A stretch of DNA of 64,000 nt. Origin: Prorocentrum cordatum. Its lineage: Eukaryota; Sar; Dinophyceae; Prorocentrales; Prorocentraceae. Shown here in pieces: positions 63,347-64,000 of this stretch (position 1 is the first letter of the stretch; each line of letters begins with the position of its first letter). The notes beneath the pieces were generated by a model that was not told where the DNA came from, did not search any database, and was given only the letters and a program-made list of their open reading frames with translations. A program made the position numbers and the translations under genes. The stretch covers positions 145,001 to 209,000 of the forward strand of contig CAUYUJ010000880.1 of NCBI GenBank assembly GCA_963575745.1. The letters run 5' to 3'.

Positions 63347-64000
63347 CTATCCTCGCGACGCATCTGGCCACGAGGCCCGCTTTGGAGGAAGCTCATCTCG
63401 CTCGAGACGATCCAGGGCAGCTTTCCCTGCTTTCGTCGGAGGCATGCAAACCTTACTGAGGGAGAGGAACTTAGTATCCCCTGACCCTCCACACGTGGTG
63501 CACCACCACAGCCCCCTGGTGTTACGGAGGTGGTGGCTGTCATGGATCTGGGCTGGGCGGCCTAGACAGGATGCACGGAGCCAATCGAGCTTAGGGAGGG
63601 CCCGAGTGGGGGACTGGAGGCAGACCACGCACCGCAATCCTCCTCGCCACGGGATGGGCCTGTGGGAGGTAGTTGCTGCCGCGGCAGCGGTCTCAACTCT
63701 TTTGTCGAGTCGCTTCGCTCGCTGGGCCGCAATTCGTTCGGAGGCCCAGGGTTTGCCTTGGCGTCTTCAGCTCGGGTCTTGGCCTCTTCGAGGCCGACCG
63801 CGAGGAGATGTTTGGCAACCTTAAAAAAGCCAAGGCATCTAGGGCGGCGAGGTCGGCGAGAGCATGGGGGGGGGAACGCGGCCTCCTTCGCGCCGAGGTC
63901 GGCCGCAAACTCGGCCGCCTCATTCGCCACAAAATCAGCTTCGCTCACGAGGCGCCCGATATCAGCACGGGACAGGTGCGATTTAACTTTACAAAACTCG
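63347..64000 (-). pseudogene. C-terminal part of a second non-LTR element ORF2 (RNase H end plus zinc fingers), frameshifted
   Basis: Read on the minus strand from the window edge: FCKVKSHLSRADIGRLVSEA then DFVANEAAEFAADLGAKEAA. This is the RNase H C-terminus, with KVKSHL and the NEAAEFAADLGA helix. About 60 poorly conserved residues later the reading must shift frame near 63640. The next frame gives RCVVCLQ...LRASC, then RNTRGLWWCTTCGGSG, KVCMPP and LDRLERDELPPKRASWPD, and ends SRG plus TAG at 63347. The GH/HH-CxxCG-C-RL...LP module matches the LINE at 49.5 kb and the ORF at 41 kb. The N-terminal part lies beyond the window. The single frameshift may be real or a sequencing error. Confidence 0.6.

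Overview
The window looks like nuclear DNA of a dinoflagellate. It is GC-rich, gene-poor and crowded with long microsatellites, foldback (terminal-inverted-repeat) elements and non-LTR retroelements. The few host-gene traces are tiny exons next to AG acceptors, with GC or GT donors. GC donors, very repeat-rich introns and this retroelement protein style fit dinoflagellates such as Prorocentrum or Symbiodiniaceae, but species cannot be decided from the sequence. No spliced-leader sequence, rRNA, tRNA, CRISPR array or telomeric array was seen.

Left part (1-13 kb): a 78-bp minisatellite, a first TIR element, and two strong 66-nt exons (6587-6652 and 8554-8619). Together these encode the glycine loop and the VAIK-type strand of a cGMP-dependent (AGC) protein kinase. 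They are split by a 1.9-kb GC-AG intron made almost only of microsatellites. A possible further exon lies at 3192-3263. A frame-broken coiled-coil coding remnant occupies about 10.1-12.1 kb.

Middle left (12.6-22.7 kb): kilobase-scale ATG, AGT and ACT microsatellites, then a 160-bp satellite interleaved with duplicated blocks and the broken C-terminal exon of an SF1 helicase. A 1.9-kb 12-bp satellite with higher-order duplications ends at 22.7 kb.

Middle (22.7-43 kb): a field of short foldback elements of at least nine families (called A to K here, with members also at 50-63 kb), several nested in or abutting each other. One exon of a mitochondrial p32/MAM33-type protein sits at 40537-40614. 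Just downstream, on the opposite strand, is a 290-codon retroelement-type zinc-finger ORF.

Right part (43-64 kb): the best-preserved element is a non-LTR retrotransposon (about 43.66-49.82 kb). ORF1 is a zinc-finger/coiled-coil protein. ORF2 has an apurinic-type endonuclease, a reverse transcriptase with YVDDD, an HHCC-type finger, RNase H and a C-terminal zinc module, and stays open until a 100-N assembly gap. Beyond the gap are more foldback elements, including one interrupted by an insertion with a 20-bp target duplication. The window ends inside the RNase H and zinc-finger tail of a second retroelement on the minus strand.
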